Shown: positions 45,091-56,999, numbered from the stretch's first letter. The stretch is 64,000 nt of DNA from Solirubrobacter deserti (GCF_027587175.1 NZ_JAPCID010000020.1:56269-120268); one strand, 5' to 3'. Made by a program: numbers and translations. The notes: generated by a model from the letters alone, not told the origin.

Positions 45091-47661
45091 TTGCGACAGC
45101 AGCGGCGGCCGGCCCGTCTTCGGGGCGTTGGAGTGACGGTGCTCGTCGGAGCGTTGGTCACGCTGGGGCTGTGGCTGGCGGGCTCGCGTCTGGATGCGGA
45201 GCGCGCCGCGCTCCGCGACGACGAGGCGCGTGCCGCCGCGGTGGGCGCCCTGCGCCTGCAGCTGACCAAGCTGAGCGCGCAGGTCGAGGGCCTCGCCAGC
45301 CTGTTCGAGGCGAGCCGGAACGTCACGCGGGCCGAGTTCGACGCCTACACGCGCGACATGTTCGAGAACTCGGAGGCGAACTCGTTCGGGTACATCCGCC
45401 GGATCGAAGCCGCTGAGCGGGCCGCCACGGAGCGCCGGCTCGGCGTCCGCGTGCGCGAGCTGCGCCCGGACGGAGCAATGGTCCTCGCGGGTGAGCGTCC
45501 CGAGTACGCCGTCATCGAGGAGATCCGTGACGCGGGCCGCGGTCGCAACATCGTCGGGCTCGATCTGCTGGTGGACCCGGTGCGCCGCCGCGCACTCGAG
45601 CGTGCCGCGCGCACCGGGGAGCTCGGTGCGACGGGGCCGATCGCGCTCGCCCAGCGCGACGAGCGGGGGTTCGCCGTCTACGCCCGGGTGGGGAACGACC
45701 CGCGGCAGTTCGTCGTGGGAAGCCTCACGTTCCGGCGGCTCGACCAGACGGTCGAGCGCGCCCTGGTGCGCGACACCGAGGTGGCGGTGGCGGTCGCCGG
45801 GCAGACCGTGATCGGCGCGCCGCGGGCCCGGTCCGCGCCCAGCGGGGCGGTCGAGTACGGCGGCGTGCGGATGGCAGTGCAGGCCGACGCGCCGAGCGGC
45901 GACGGCATCCGCTACGGCGCGTTGGGGCTGCTCGTCGGTCCGGGGCTGACCGCGCTCGCGCTGATCATCGCCAGCGCGTGGCGGGCGCGGCGGCGGCTGG
46001 CCGTCGGCGAGCTGCGCTTCGCGGACGCCTTCGAGGCGAGCCCCGTGGGTCAGGCGCTGGCGTCGCCGGACGGGCGCTTCGCCCGCGTCAACGCGGCGCT
46101 CGGCGAGCTCACCGGCCACACGCAGGAGCAGCTGGCGGAGATGACCTGCGTCGACCTCGTCGATCCGCGCGATCACGCCGCCGTCAGCGCGATGCTCCGG
46201 GAGGCGCTCGAACGCCCCGGCGTCGGCGTCGGCCGGGAGGTCCGGCTCGCGGCCACGGACGGCGTCGCGCGCTACGTGCAGGTGCATCTGATCCGGCTCC
46301 GCGACCGGGACGCCGCGCACCCGGTGCTCACCCAGGTCATCGACGTCTCCGAGCAGCGGGGGCTGGAGGTCGAGCTTCGCCATCAGGCCGAGCACGACGC
46401 GCTCACCGAGCTGCTGAACCGGCGCGGCTTCCAGCGCCGGCTGGACGCCCTGCTGACCGGGCCCGACGCGGCGCGGGGAGCGGTCATGCTGCTCGACCTG
46501 GACCACTTCAAGGCTGTCAACGACACGCTCGGCCATCATGTCGGCGACCAGGTGATCCGGGCCGCCGGGCACGCGCTGAGCGAGGCGGTGCGCAGCGGCG
46601 ACATCGTCGCCCGGATCGGCGGCGACGAGTTCGCGGTGCTGCTGCCGGGCGCGTCCGACGAGCACGCGCACATGACCGCCGACCGGCTCGTGGCCGCCGT
46701 GAGCACCGGCTCGGTGGTGCCGGACATCACGGGGCTGCACTCGGTCAGCGCGAGCGCGGGCTACGCCATGCTCGACGGCGACTTCGCCAACGCCGACGAG
46801 GCCCTGATGGCGGCTGACCTGGCCATGTACGACGCCAAGGCGGCCGGCCGTCGGCGCGCCGCGCGCTTCGACCACCGCTCGGCGTCGAGCACGCAGACCC
46901 GGCTGCGCTGGGTCGACCGCATCCGCACCGCCCTGGCGGAGGAGCGGTTCGTGCTGCTGGCGCAGCCGATCCAGGACCTGGACTCGGGCTCGGTCGTCCA
47001 CCACGAGCTGCTGCTGCGGATGCTGGGCCGCGAGGGCGAGCAGATCGCGCCCGGCAGCTTCGTGCCGATCGCCGAGCAGTTCGGGCTCATGGAGGAGATC
47101 GACCGCTGGGTCGTCACCCGCGCGATCGCGGCGCTCGGCGCCAACCGGGACCGCGACCTGATCTTCGAGGTCAACCTCTCCGGCAGCTCACTCGGCTCCA
47201 CCGAGCTGCTGGCGGCGATCGCGGACGCGCTGGAGGCGCACCGGTTCGCTGCCGACCGGCTGATCTTCGAGATCACCGAGACGACCGCGGTCACCAACCT
47301 CGAGGAGGCGCAGGCGTTCGCGTCCGCCCTCGCGCGGCTGGGCTGCCGGTTCGCGCTCGACGACTTCGGCGTCGGCTTCGGCTCGTTCACCTACGTCAAG
47401 CACCTGCCGTTCGACTTCCTGAAGATCGACGGCGAGTTCGTCCGCAACAGCGCGAGCAGCGCGACCGACCGCGTGATCCTCGAGAGCCTGATCCACGCCG
47501 CGCGCGGGCTGGGCAAGCGGACGATCGCCGAGTACGTCGAGGACGCGGCGACCGTCGACCTGCTGCAGGGCCTGGGCGTCGACATGGCCCAGGGGTTCCA
47601 CGTCGGCCGCCCGCGTGACCTCACGAGCACGATCGCCGCGGCGGCCCTGACCCGACGCTGA
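45091..47661 (+). CDS. CHASE-PAS-GGDEF-EAL cyclic-di-GMP signalling protein
   Basis: 856 residues from TTG 45091. A signal-anchor segment precedes an extracellular CHASE domain (about 40-270, FGYIRRIEAAERAATERRLG, and RGRNIVGLDLLVDP). A second membrane segment near 275-295 leads to PAS (305-425), GGDEF with an intact RIGGDEFAVLL site near 510, and EAL (about 605-850). In the EAL domain the signature is ELL, but EVNLSGSSL, FEITETTAV, LDDFGVGFGSF, LKIDGEFV and RTIAEYVED are all kept. Both cyclase and phosphodiesterase activity are plausible. Confidence 0.93.
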   Translation: MRQQRRPARLRGVGVTVLVGALVTLGLWLAGSRLDAERAALRDDEARAAAVGALRLQLTKLSAQVEGLASLFEASRNVTRAEFDAYTRDMFENSEANSFGYIRRIEAAERAATERRLGVRVRELRPDGAMVLAGERPEYAVIEEIRDAGRGRNIVGLDLLVDPVRRRALERAARTGELGATGPIALAQRDERGFAVYARVGNDPRQFVVGSLTFRRLDQTVERALVRDTEVAVAVAGQTVIGAPRARSAPSGAVEYGGVRMAVQADAPSGDGIRYGALGLLVGPGLTALALIIASAWRARRRLAVGELRFADAFEASPVGQALASPDGRFARVNAALGELTGHTQEQLAEMTCVDLVDPRDHAAVSAMLREALERPGVGVGREVRLAATDGVARYVQVHLIRLRDRDAAHPVLTQVIDVSEQRGLEVELRHQAEHDALTELLNRRGFQRRLDALLTGPDAARGAVMLLDLDHFKAVNDTLGHHVGDQVIRAAGHALSEAVRSGDIVARIGGDEFAVLLPGASDEHAHMTADRLVAAVSTGSVVPDITGLHSVSASAGYAMLDGDFANADEALMAADLAMYDAKAAGRRRAARFDHRSASSTQTRLRWVDRIRTALAEERFVLLAQPIQDLDSGSVVHHELLLRMLGREGEQIAPGSFVPIAEQFGLMEEIDRWVVTRAIAALGANRDRDLIFEVNLSGSSLGSTELLAAIADALEAHRFAADRLIFEITETTAVTNLEEAQAFASALARLGCRFALDDFGVGFGSFTYVKHLPFDFLKIDGEFVRNSASSATDRVILESLIHAARGLGKRTIAEYVEDAATVDLLQGLGVDMAQGFHVGRPRDLTSTIAAAALTRR

Positions 47662-47664
47662 GAC

Positions 47665-47693
47665 GCGGGCACGCAGGACGCCTGCGTGCCCGC
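47665..47693. terminator. Strong bidirectional terminator hairpin
   Basis: Perfect 13-base arms (GCGGGCACGCAGG / CCTGCGTGCCCGC) with a 3-base ACG loop fill the gap between the plus-strand GGDEF-EAL gene (stop 47661) and the minus-strand ino1 gene (stop 47701). No T-run on either side. Confidence 0.75.
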
Positions 47694-47700
47694 GGTGGGC

Positions 47701-48891
47701 CTACTCGGCGGGCGCTTGGACCTTCTCGGTCGTCGCGGCCTTCTTCTCGCGCGCGGCGCGCGAGACCTTCTCGGCGCGCGAGTAGCGGGCGATGAACTCC
47801 TCGGTCGCCTGGCGCGCCTGGTCGTCCGGGCGCTGGTTCTGCGGCGACTTCATCAGGTACGACGACGGGCCGTCGAGCTGGCCGGAGACGCCGTTGTTCA
47901 TGGCGAGCTTGCAGCAGCGGGCGGCGTCGATGACGATGCCGGCCGAGTTCGGGGAGTCCCACACCTCGAGCTTGAGCTCGGCGGTCAGCGGGACGTCGCC
48001 GAAGGCCGCGCCCTCGAGGCGGATGTGCGCCCACTTGCGGTCCGTGAGCCACGGCACGTAGTCCGAGGGGCCGACGTGCACGTCGTGCTCGGGCATCTCG
48101 TGGTCGACGATCGAGGTGACGGCGTTCGTCTTGGAGATCTTCTTGGATTCCAGGCGCTCGCGCTCGAGCATGTTGTAGAAGTCCATGTTGCCGCCGACGT
48201 TGAGCTGCGACGTGCGCTGCAGCTCGACGCCGCGGTCGCCGAACAGGCGAGCCAGCTGGCGGTGGACGATCGTCGCGCCGACCTGGGACTTGATGTCGTC
48301 GCCGACGATCGGCAGGCCGGCCTTCTTGAAGCGGTTGTCCCAGTACTGCTCGCGGGCGATGAAGACCGGGATGCAGTTGACCATCGCGCAGCCGGCCTCG
48401 AGGATCTGCTCGACGTACCACTTGGTCGCCTGCTCGGAGCCGACCGGCAGATAGGAGACGACGACGTCGGTCTTGGTCTCCCTCAGCACCTCGACGATGT
48501 CGACCGTGGAGCCCGGCGCCTTCGTGATCTTCTGCGAGAGGTACTTGCCCAGGCCGTCGTGCGTCATGCCGCGCTGAACCGGCACGCCGAGGTTCGGGAT
48601 GTCCTCGTTGTAGAACTTGATCGTGTTGTTCTGACCGGCCCAGATCGCCTCGGAGAGGTCCTTGCCGACCTTGTCCGCGTCGATGTCGAAGGCCGCGGAG
48701 AACTCGATGTCGCCGACGTGGTAGCCGCCGAGGTCGACGTGCATGAGACCCGGGACGCGCGTCTCCGGATCAGCGTTCTTGTAGTAGTGCACGCCCTGCA
48801 CGAACGCGTTCGCGCAGTTGCCGACGCCGATGATGGCGACGCGGACCTTGTCGTTCTGGTAGCGGCCGTTGCCGTTCGTTGACGCCGTCAA
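47701..48891 (-). CDS. ino1: Inositol-3-phosphate synthase
   Basis: 396 residues from TTG 48891 (TTG 48900 is an alternative nearer a GGAAGGG ribosome site). The NAD-binding N-terminus is [20 protein letters not shown]. Family motifs include [40 protein letters not shown], then [20 protein letters not shown] and [10 protein letters not shown]. It converts glucose-6-phosphate to inositol-3-phosphate. The neighbouring CDP-alcohol transferase suggests inositol phospholipid synthesis. Confidence 0.95.
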   Translation of the reverse strand: MTASTNGNGRYQNDKVRVAIIGVGNCANAFVQGVHYYKNADPETRVPGLMHVDLGGYHVGDIEFSAAFDIDADKVGKDLSEAIWAGQNNTIKFYNEDIPNLGVPVQRGMTHDGLGKYLSQKITKAPGSTVDIVEVLRETKTDVVVSYLPVGSEQATKWYVEQILEAGCAMVNCIPVFIAREQYWDNRFKKAGLPIVGDDIKSQVGATIVHRQLARLFGDRGVELQRTSQLNVGGNMDFYNMLERERLESKKISKTNAVTSIVDHEMPEHDVHVGPSDYVPWLTDRKWAHIRLEGAAFGDVPLTAELKLEVWDSPNSAGIVIDAARCCKLAMNNGVSGQLDGPSSYLMKSPQNQRPDDQARQATEEFIARYSRAEKVSRAAREKKAATTEKVQAPAE

Positions 48892-48918
48892 GTGCCTCAA
48901 ATCCCTTCCAAGTGTTGA

Positions 48919-48931
48919 TGACCGTCGGTCA
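48919..48931. promoter_or_regulatory. Possible operator upstream of ino1
   Basis: TGACCG-T-CGGTCA, a perfect 13-base palindrome 28 bases upstream of ino1, inside the 50-base gap after the CDP-alcohol transferase gene. The surrounding DNA is AT-rich for this genome (GTCAATAAACCCAC). In other actinobacteria ino1 is controlled by the inositol-responsive regulator IpsA; whether this is a similar site is a guess. Confidence 0.5.
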
Positions 48932-48941
48932 ATAAACCCAC

Positions 48942-49547
48942 TTAGACCGTATCGGTTACAGGCTTCGTCAGCTCGGAGCGCACGTGGAAGATGCGCTGGA
49001 ACACCGTGATGATCGCCATCGCGGCCAGGACGTATACGGCGGGTTCGATCGCCTGGACGAACCCGAACACGAGGCCCGCGGACAGCACCACGACGCGCAC
49101 GGCGCGATCCGCGATGCCGACCTTGCACTCGACGCCCAGCGCCTCGGCGCGGGCTCGCGTGTAGGACACCATCAGCGACGCGAGCACGGCCAGGACCGTC
49201 ACGCCGACGGCGACCTCCGCGTTGAAAATGAACGTCAGGTCCTCGTCGCGCACGAACATCACGCCGACGGCCGCGAGCACGATGCCCTCCTCCAGCCGGT
49301 CCAGCGTCGAGTCCAGGAACGCGCCGAACGGCGTGCCCTTGCCCGACATGCGCGAGTAGCGGCCGTCGAGGGTGTCGCAGACCGAACCGACGATGAACGC
49401 GATCCCGCCCGCGATCCACCAGCCCTGCAGGATCAGCACGGCGGACACGACGCAGAGCACGAACCCGGTCAGGGAGATCGCGTTCGGCGTGAGCCGTGAT
49501 TCGATGAGACGGTTGCGCATGACCGTCTGGTAGTCGCGTGTGGCCAT
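48942..49547 (-). CDS. CDP-alcohol phosphatidyltransferase, probable phosphatidylinositol-phosphate synthase
   Basis: 201 residues, six membrane segments. The catalytic signature is D-x2-D-G-x2-S-R-x8-G-x3-D-x3-D, read in [15 protein letters not shown] and [11 protein letters not shown]; the usual Ala-Arg is Ser-Arg. It swaps CMP of a CDP-diacylglycerol for an alcohol. Being directly upstream of ino1, inositol-phosphate is the likely acceptor, though glycerol-phosphate cannot be excluded. Confidence 0.88.
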   Translation of the reverse strand: MATRDYQTVMRNRLIESRLTPNAISLTGFVLCVVSAVLILQGWWIAGGIAFIVGSVCDTLDGRYSRMSGKGTPFGAFLDSTLDRLEEGIVLAAVGVMFVRDEDLTFIFNAEVAVGVTVLAVLASLMVSYTRARAEALGVECKVGIADRAVRVVVLSAGLVFGFVQAIEPAVYVLAAMAIITVFQRIFHVRSELTKPVTDTV

Positions 49548-49560
49548 TCGGCCGCGCAGC

Positions 49561-50328
49561 CTACCCGGCGCGCGCCGGAGCGGCCAGGCCCGGCTCCGAG
49601 CGGAACGCCCAGTGAGCGGGCCAGACGCGCGCGAACAGCACCTGCGCGGCCAACGCGGAGACGACCGCCACTGCGGCGCCGGTGACGGCGTCGAAGATCC
49701 AGTGGTTGGCGGTGACGACCACGACCAGGCTGACGACGAGCGGATAGGTCGCCCACACCACCTTCACCCAGGTGTGGCGCGTCATCCGGATCACGGAGAT
49801 CGCCAGCATCAGGGCGAAGCCGACGTGCATCGAGGGCACGGCGGCGTACGGGTTGTAGAGCGCGTTGACGTCCGACGTCGGCGCCACGCCCGTGAACTGC
49901 ATGACCGAGTCCGTGAAGCCGAGCTCGGGCATCAGCCGCGGCGGCGCGGTCGGGTACGCGACGTACCCGACGAGCGCGAGCCCCATCGCGACCATGAACA
50001 TGTTTCGCACCCAGTAGAAGTGCTCGTTGCGGAACAGGTAGATGAACGCGAGCGTGACCGTGGTCACGCCGAAGTGGGTGTTCAGGTACATCCAGGAGCC
50101 CAGGTCGTCGACCCAGCCCGTCTGGATCGCCCAGCGCTGGATCTCGGGCTCGGCGAAGACGTGCAGCGCCTGCTGGAGGTCGACGATGTCGCGCGCGTTG
50201 GCGAACGCCGCCGCGGACTGGTCCCAGACCTGCCCGCGCACGAGCCGGTAGAGCCAGTACGCGCCGCAGAACAGGAGAACCTGCCACAGCAGGTCGCGGG
50301 GGCCGCGGGGGAGCACTCGGGACAGCAA
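49561..50328 (-). CDS. PAP2-superfamily membrane enzyme (Aur1/Ipt1-like)
   Basis: 255 residues with about six membrane segments. The phosphatase core is visible: PYAAVPSMHVGFALML (PSMH motif) and VVTANHWIFDAVTGAAVAVV (H-x3-D). The YPTAPPRLMPELGFTDSVMQ segment matches the inositolphosphotransferase-like (PAP2_3) branch. Lies 13 bases upstream of the CDP-alcohol transferase, so it could transfer or remove phosphoinositol or phosphatidate groups. Confidence 0.88.
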   Translation of the reverse strand: MLSRVLPRGPRDLLWQVLLFCGAYWLYRLVRGQVWDQSAAAFANARDIVDLQQALHVFAEPEIQRWAIQTGWVDDLGSWMYLNTHFGVTTVTLAFIYLFRNEHFYWVRNMFMVAMGLALVGYVAYPTAPPRLMPELGFTDSVMQFTGVAPTSDVNALYNPYAAVPSMHVGFALMLAISVIRMTRHTWVKVVWATYPLVVSLVVVVTANHWIFDAVTGAAVAVVSALAAQVLFARVWPAHWAFRSEPGLAAPARAG

Positions 50329-50383
50329 CGTCCGCCCAAGACTAAAGGGGGCGGCGCCTCGGCCTCCTCGGCCTCAACAACGG

Positions 50384-51940
50384 CTAATGACAGGTCTTGG
50401 CGCGCCGGCTGCGGTCGATGCCGAAGCGCGCCTGCACGATCAGCACGCCGGATTCCTCCGGCTCCACGCGCGTCCAGCCGCCGGGCGCGCGGCTCACGCA
50501 CGCGTTCGTCGTCGTCCAGTACGGCGTGTAGCGGTACTTGACGACCGTCGGCTTGGAGGCGTTGACCATGAACCAGTTCGGGCCGGCCGCAAGCATGGAC
50601 GCGCCGTTGGACGCGGGCGGGACCGGGTCCCGCAGCTCCCAGATGCGCCAGCGCGGGGACTCGTAGACGAGCTCGAGGTAGTCCAGCCCGTCCTCGAGCA
50701 GCAGCGCCTCGGCGTGCGCGGAGTAGTCCAGCGGCGCGGTCGGGAGCGCGACGAAGCGGACCGCGTTCTCGCGCAGCCAGTCGTGGTAGCGCGCCGGCGT
50801 GAGTCGCTCGTCGTCGTAGAAGATCGGGTTGGCCTTAGCGTCCAGCTGGCGCTCCCACCCGCGTGCGAGCGGGACGACCTTCGCCAGGTCGGCCGCTTCC
50901 CAATGGTTCATGGTCAGCGGGACCTCGACGCGTTCGCCGGGCTGCGCCCGCTTCTCGAGGAAGTCGCGCGCCTCGGCCTGGAACGCGAGCCGGGTCGACG
51001 GGTCCCCGTGCGCCTCCGCCACGGCCCGCACGGCGGGCAGCCACTGCAGGTACAGCAGCGCGACGCCGACGGTGGCCACCGCGACAAGCGGGACCTTCCG
51101 CCGGTGTGCGAGCGCGAGCACGGACGGCCCCGCCAGCACGCCGAGCCGCAGCGCGTTCTGGCCGAACGGCGTCGGGACCACGAACGCGCCGATCAGCACG
51201 CCCAGGTACAGCAGGCCGCCGGCCCAGATGGTCCGCCGGCCCGGCGTGAGCAGCGCGACGCCCGCGGCGCTGATCGCGAGCATGGGCCAGAAGGCGGTGG
51301 CGGTGAAGCGGTCGTTGCCGCCCTCGGGGAACAGCGCCCACAGCGCGATCCCGCCGGCCAGGGCCGGGGCGAACACCCACGCCGCGGTGCGCAGCGCGGG
51401 CCGGCCGTCGGCGAGCAGCTTCGCGGCCGCGCCGAGCATCAGGAACACGCCCGCGACGGGGCTGGCGAGCATGGTGCACAGGGCGAGCCCGCCGCCGAGC
51501 GCGCGGCGCCCGCCGCGTGTGACCGTCCAGGCCGCCACGCCGAACGCGATCCCGAGCAGGAACGGCATCCGCCCGATCGCGACGTTCGACAGCACGCCCG
51601 CGGTGAACAGCCAGGACGCGATCGCGGCCGCGGTGTCCGAGGGCGCAGCGGCGCGGGCGAGCGGCGGGAACAGCAGCGTGGCCGCGATCGCGGCGGCGAC
51701 ACCGACGAGCGCCGGGCCGAGCACCATCGCGAACGGCGCGAACAGCAGCGAGTAGCCGAGGACGTGGTGGCCGCCGTACCACTGGGCGTTCCAGACCGTC
51801 AGCCCCTGCTGCTCGAACAGCCACGCGCGGTAGGAGTGCGCGGCCATGTCCGCCGTCGCCGGCTGCGCGATCAGGTACGCCAAGCAGGCCAGCGCGCATC
51901 CGAGCGCCGGCGCGAGGGGATGCTCGAACGCCCGCCGCAT
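50384..51940 (-). CDS. Polytopic membrane protein, possibly a GT-C-like glycosyltransferase
   Basis: 518 residues with about ten membrane segments in the first 320 residues (HVLGYSLLFAPFAMVLGPAL, VLSNVAIGRMPFLLGIAFGV), then a soluble C-terminal domain (RVEVPLTMNHWEAADLAKVV, PAWRIWELRD-type strand). An early Asp in an exterior loop (TADMAAHSYRAWLFEQQGL) and the overall plan resemble GT-C or dolichyl-phosphate-mannose type transferases, but no decisive motif is visible. 55 bases upstream of the PAP2 gene. Confidence 0.7.
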   Translation of the reverse strand: MRRAFEHPLAPALGCALACLAYLIAQPATADMAAHSYRAWLFEQQGLTVWNAQWYGGHHVLGYSLLFAPFAMVLGPALVGVAAAIAATLLFPPLARAAAPSDTAAAIASWLFTAGVLSNVAIGRMPFLLGIAFGVAAWTVTRGGRRALGGGLALCTMLASPVAGVFLMLGAAAKLLADGRPALRTAAWVFAPALAGGIALWALFPEGGNDRFTATAFWPMLAISAAGVALLTPGRRTIWAGGLLYLGVLIGAFVVPTPFGQNALRLGVLAGPSVLALAHRRKVPLVAVATVGVALLYLQWLPAVRAVAEAHGDPSTRLAFQAEARDFLEKRAQPGERVEVPLTMNHWEAADLAKVVPLARGWERQLDAKANPIFYDDERLTPARYHDWLRENAVRFVALPTAPLDYSAHAEALLLEDGLDYLELVYESPRWRIWELRDPVPPASNGASMLAAGPNWFMVNASKPTVVKYRYTPYWTTTNACVSRAPGGWTRVEPEESGVLIVQARFGIDRSRRAKTCH

Positions 51941-51972
51941 GTGCGGCAGACAGCGTATCGGGCGCCGAGGCG

Positions 51973-52440
51973 CTAGCGGGCGGTGCCGAAGTCAGCGGTG
52001 ACGAAGCAGGCACGCGACGTCGCCCGGCGGGCCACGCCGACACGGCGGAACGACCGCGAGAGCATCACGTGGCGGTGCGACGACGAGCGCGCCCACATGC
52101 GCACGACCTTGTGCGGGTCGCAGCGGTTCATCCACGCGAGGTTCTCGCCCACGCGCGCCACGCGGCGCACGTAGCGGCGCACGCGCTTGCCGTAGGCGCC
52201 GTGCGCCAGCCGGTTCTCCCGCAGCATCCTGGCGGAGTGCACGTCGGCGGCGCGGGCGAACCCGAGCTGCTGACGGAGCTGCGGCAGGCCGTGCTGGGCG
52301 CGGAACTGGTTCATGGCACGGACGATCCCGGCCTCGAGCGAGTCGGTGCGCGCCGACGCGCGCGCCACCGCACCGGGCGCTGAGACGCAGACGATGAGAC
52401 ACACGACGAGCAGCGCTCGCCGCACGGACGTGACGGACAT
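51973..52440 (-). CDS. Secreted CAP-domain (SCP/PR1) protein
   Basis: 155 residues from ATG 52440, behind AGGGGG at a good distance. Signal peptide 1-29 (RALLVVCLIVCVSAPGAVAR). CAP-domain features: IVRAMNQFRAQHGLPQLRQQ, RENRLAHGAYGKRV, GENLAW and HRHVMLSRSFRRVGVARR. Two cysteines (NRCDP, SRACFV) could form a disulfide. Extracellular role unknown. Lies 32 bases upstream of the polytopic protein gene. Confidence 0.88.
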   Translation of the reverse strand: MSVTSVRRALLVVCLIVCVSAPGAVARASARTDSLEAGIVRAMNQFRAQHGLPQLRQQLGFARAADVHSARMLRENRLAHGAYGKRVRRYVRRVARVGENLAWMNRCDPHKVVRMWARSSSHRHVMLSRSFRRVGVARRATSRACFVTADFGTAR

Positions 52441-52643
52441 GAATCCCCCTGGGACCGGAGGCCCGACCAAGGCCACCGGGGTGTTGACCAAATTCGGCGC
52501 AGTCCGTCGCCGTACTTCGACCAGCGCGAAATCCGTCCGCGCGGCCCGCAACCTAAAGGTCGCACACGGATCTCGCAGCCCGTGGACCGCGCGATCCGTC
52601 AGAAACAATACATGACGGTGCTGAAAATCGCCAAACCGGGGTA
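52441..52643. other. Intergenic region between divergent CAP and nth genes
   Basis: 203 bases with no gene that I can support; the longest gene-free stretch in the window. It is less GC-rich than its neighbours (for example CAGAAACAATACATGACGG near 52600-52620) and contains ACGGATC/GATCCGT arms about 20 bases apart. Promoters for both flanking genes presumably lie here, but I cannot place them with confidence. Confidence 0.5.
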
Positions 52644-52670
52644 TTGGATCGCGCCGATACGGTGGCCGTC

Positions 52671-53339
52671 GTGCCTGAGCTCAACCGCGCGCGCGTCCGC
52701 CGGATCCGCGACCGCCTCCGCCTCGTCTACGGTCGGCCGTTCGCCCCGCCGCACGGGCAGGGCCTGGACGAGCTGATCCTCACCGTCCTGTCGCAGTCGA
52801 CCAACGATCGCAACCGCGACGTCGCCTACCTCGCCCTGCGCGAGCGCTTCGAGAGCTGGGCGGCCGTTCGCGACGCGCCGAACGCGGAGGTGGAGCTCGC
52901 GATCCGGCCCGGCGGGATCTCGAAGGTCAAGTCGGCCCGCATCCAGGACATCCTGCGGGCGATCGACGTCGACACCTTCGACGCCGCCCTCGCGCGCATG
53001 AGCGTGGACGAGGGGCGCGAGCTCCTGGTCGGCCTGCCCGGAGTGGGCCGCAAGACCGCGGCCTGCGTGCTGCTGTTCGCCTACGGCAAGCGCGACATCC
53101 CGGTGGACACCCACGTCTCGCGGGTGGGGACCCGCCTGGGGCTGTTCCGGGAGAAGGCCCCGTTCGAGGAGCTGCACGACGCGATGCTCGCGCTCACCCC
53201 GCGCGGGCAGGAGCTCGAGTTCCACGTGAACCTGCTCCGGCACGGGCGCCGGACGTGTCATTCAAGGCGCCCTAAATGTGAGGACTGCGCGCTGTTGCGG
53301 CTCTGTCCGACCGGCTACAATCTGCGTCAAGCAGACTGA
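52671..53339 (+). CDS. nth: Endonuclease III
   Basis: 222 residues from GTG 52671; TTG 52644 and GTG 52662 are in frame and possible. The helix-hairpin-helix [20 protein letters not shown] holds the catalytic Lys, and [14 protein letters not shown] holds the catalytic Asp. The [4Fe-4S] cluster is C-x6-C-x2-C-x5-C ([17 protein letters not shown]). It removes oxidised pyrimidines in base excision repair. Ends 26 bases before dnaK, whose likely promoter is inside its 3' end. Confidence 0.9.
   Translation: MPELNRARVRRIRDRLRLVYGRPFAPPHGQGLDELILTVLSQSTNDRNRDVAYLALRERFESWAAVRDAPNAEVELAIRPGGISKVKSARIQDILRAIDVDTFDAALARMSVDEGRELLVGLPGVGRKTAACVLLFAYGKRDIPVDTHVSRVGTRLGLFREKAPFEELHDAMLALTPRGQELEFHVNLLRHGRRTCHSRRPKCEDCALLRLCPTGYNLRQAD
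53295..53321 (+). promoter_or_regulatory. Candidate dnaK promoter inside nth
   Basis: TACAAT at 53316-53321 is one mismatch from the -10 consensus and stands out in this GC-rich DNA. TTGCGG at 53295-53300 could be the -35, but the 15-base gap is short. It would give a leader of about 40 bases before the dnaK ATG at 53366. Confidence 0.35.
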
Positions 53340-53365
53340 GATTTCGGACGAGGAGCAATAGCCAC

Positions 53366-55293
<1,928 letters not shown>

Positions 55294-55294
<1 letters not shown>

Positions 55295-55878
55295 TGACGG
55301 ACGAGAACGTCAACGTCGAAGCCGCGGAGGCTCCCGAGGAGTTCTCCGCGGCGGCGCCGCCCGACGCTGCGGCGTCCGGCGCGGGCGAGACGTCCTTCGC
55401 GGATGCGGAGGCGCCGCCCGCGTCTGAGGCTCCGATCGCGCCCGAGCTCGACGCGCTCACGGCCGAGCGTGACAAGTACCTCGGGCTGGCGCAGCGCGCC
55501 CAGGCCGACTTCGACAACTACCGCAAGCGGATGGCGCGTGAGAACGCGGCGGCCGCCGACCGCGGGATGGCGAAGCTGGCCAAGGAGCTGCTGCCGGCGC
55601 TCGACCACCTCGAGCTCGCGCTCAAGGCGGCCGAGGGGCACGAGGACGTGGTGAAGGGCTTCGCGATGGTCGCGGGCGAGCTGCAGGCCGCCCTCGCGCG
55701 CGTGGGGATCCAGGCGTTCTCGCCCAAGGGCGAGCCGTTCGATCCCAACGAGCACGAGGCGATGGCCCAGGCCCCGATCGAGGGTGTCGAGTCCGGCACC
55801 GTCGCCGAGGTCTACCAGTCCGGCTACCGGATCAACGGCGCGGTGCTGCGCCCCGCTCGCGTGGTGGTGGCTCAGTAG
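55294..55878 (+). CDS. grpE: Nucleotide exchange factor GrpE
   Basis: 194 residues. The low-complexity Ala/Glu-rich N-terminus (about 1-45) precedes the long coiled coil ([20 protein letters not shown]) and the beta-wing with [15 protein letters not shown] and the [20 protein letters not shown] end. It releases ADP from DnaK. Overlaps dnaK by one base; dnaJ follows after two bases. Confidence 0.95.
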
Positions 55879-55880
55879 CG

Positions 55881-56999
55881 ATGGCGCGCGGTACCGACCA
55901 CTACAAGACCCTCGGGGTCGACAAGAAGGCGTCCCAGGAGGACATCAAGAAGGCGTACCGCAAGCTCGCGCGGCAGTACCACCCGGACACGAACAAGGAC
56001 GCGGGGGCCGAGGAGCGCTTCAAGGCGATCTCCGAGGCCTACGACGTCCTCGGCGACCCCGACAAGCGCAAGAAGTACGACCGCGGCGGCTCGGTCTTCG
56101 GCGGCACCTCGCCGTTCGGGGGCGGGACGTCCGGCACGGCCGGCGGCGCGTCGAGCGCCGACTTCGGCTCGTTCTCGGACATCCTGAGCGGGATCTTCAA
56201 CACCGGCGGCGGGCGCGCCACGCGCACCAAGCCGGCGACGGAGCGTGGCAAGGACCTCGAGACGGCGGTCACGCTGTCGTTCGAGCAGGCGCTGACGGGT
56301 GCCCAGGTGCCCGTCTCGGTCGCCACCCACGCGCCGTGCACCACGTGCCGCGGGTCGGGCGCGCGGCCGGGCACCTCGCCCAAGGTCTGCCCGGTCTGCA
56401 GCGGCCGGGGCGTCGAGGCCCAGGGCCAGGGCGTGTTCTCCATCACCCGCCCGTGCTCGCGCTGCAACGGCACGGGCACGGTCATCGAGGACCCGTGCGG
56501 GACCTGCGGGGGCGAGGGCCGGCTGCGCGAGATGAAGCGCTACCGGGTCAACATCCCCAAGGGCGTGCGCGAGGGCTCGCGGATCCGGCTCGCCGGCAAG
56601 GGCGAGGCGGGGCTACGCGGCGGGCCGCCGGGCGACCTGTACGTGGTGACCCACGTCACCGAGTCCGAAGTCTTCAAGGCCAAGGGCGACAACCTCGAGG
56701 TCGAGGTGCCGATCACGGTCGTCGAGGCGCTCGGCGGCGCCGAGGTCGAGGTCCCGACGCTGCACGGCACCAAGAAGCTGCGCGTCGCGCCGGGCACCAA
56801 GCACGGCACGGTCCAGCGGCTCCGCGGCGAGGGTGCGCCGATCCTCGGCAAGTCCGGCAACGGCGACCTGCACTACCGGTTCGTGATCGACATGCCGTCC
56901 TCGCTCACCGCCGAGCAGCAGGCGGCCGTCGAGCAGCTCTCGAAGGTGATGAACGGCAACCCGCGCGAGCGGATCCTGAGGGCGGCGGGAGCGCGCTGA
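55881..56999 (+). CDS. dnaJ: Chaperone DnaJ
   Basis: 372 residues. J domain with HPD ([17 protein letters not shown]), a Gly/Phe/Ser-rich segment (about 75-115), four CxxCxGxG zinc repeats ([32 protein letters not shown]; about 153-215) and the C-terminal substrate domain. A type I DnaJ that loads substrates on DnaK and stimulates its ATPase. Its TGA overlaps the hspR ATG. Confidence 0.96.
   Translation: MARGTDHYKTLGVDKKASQEDIKKAYRKLARQYHPDTNKDAGAEERFKAISEAYDVLGDPDKRKKYDRGGSVFGGTSPFGGGTSGTAGGASSADFGSFSDILSGIFNTGGGRATRTKPATERGKDLETAVTLSFEQALTGAQVPVSVATHAPCTTCRGSGARPGTSPKVCPVCSGRGVEAQGQGVFSITRPCSRCNGTGTVIEDPCGTCGGEGRLREMKRYRVNIPKGVREGSRIRLAGKGEAGLRGGPPGDLYVVTHVTESEVFKAKGDNLEVEVPITVVEALGGAEVEVPTLHGTKKLRVAPGTKHGTVQRLRGEGAPILGKSGNGDLHYRFVIDMPSSLTAEQQAAVEQLSKVMNGNPRERILRAAGAR

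Noticed and set aside
53240..53365. HAIR-type HspR site upstream of dnaK
   Set aside because: Only isolated TCAAG/CTGAG half-site fragments in the wrong relative orientation were found.
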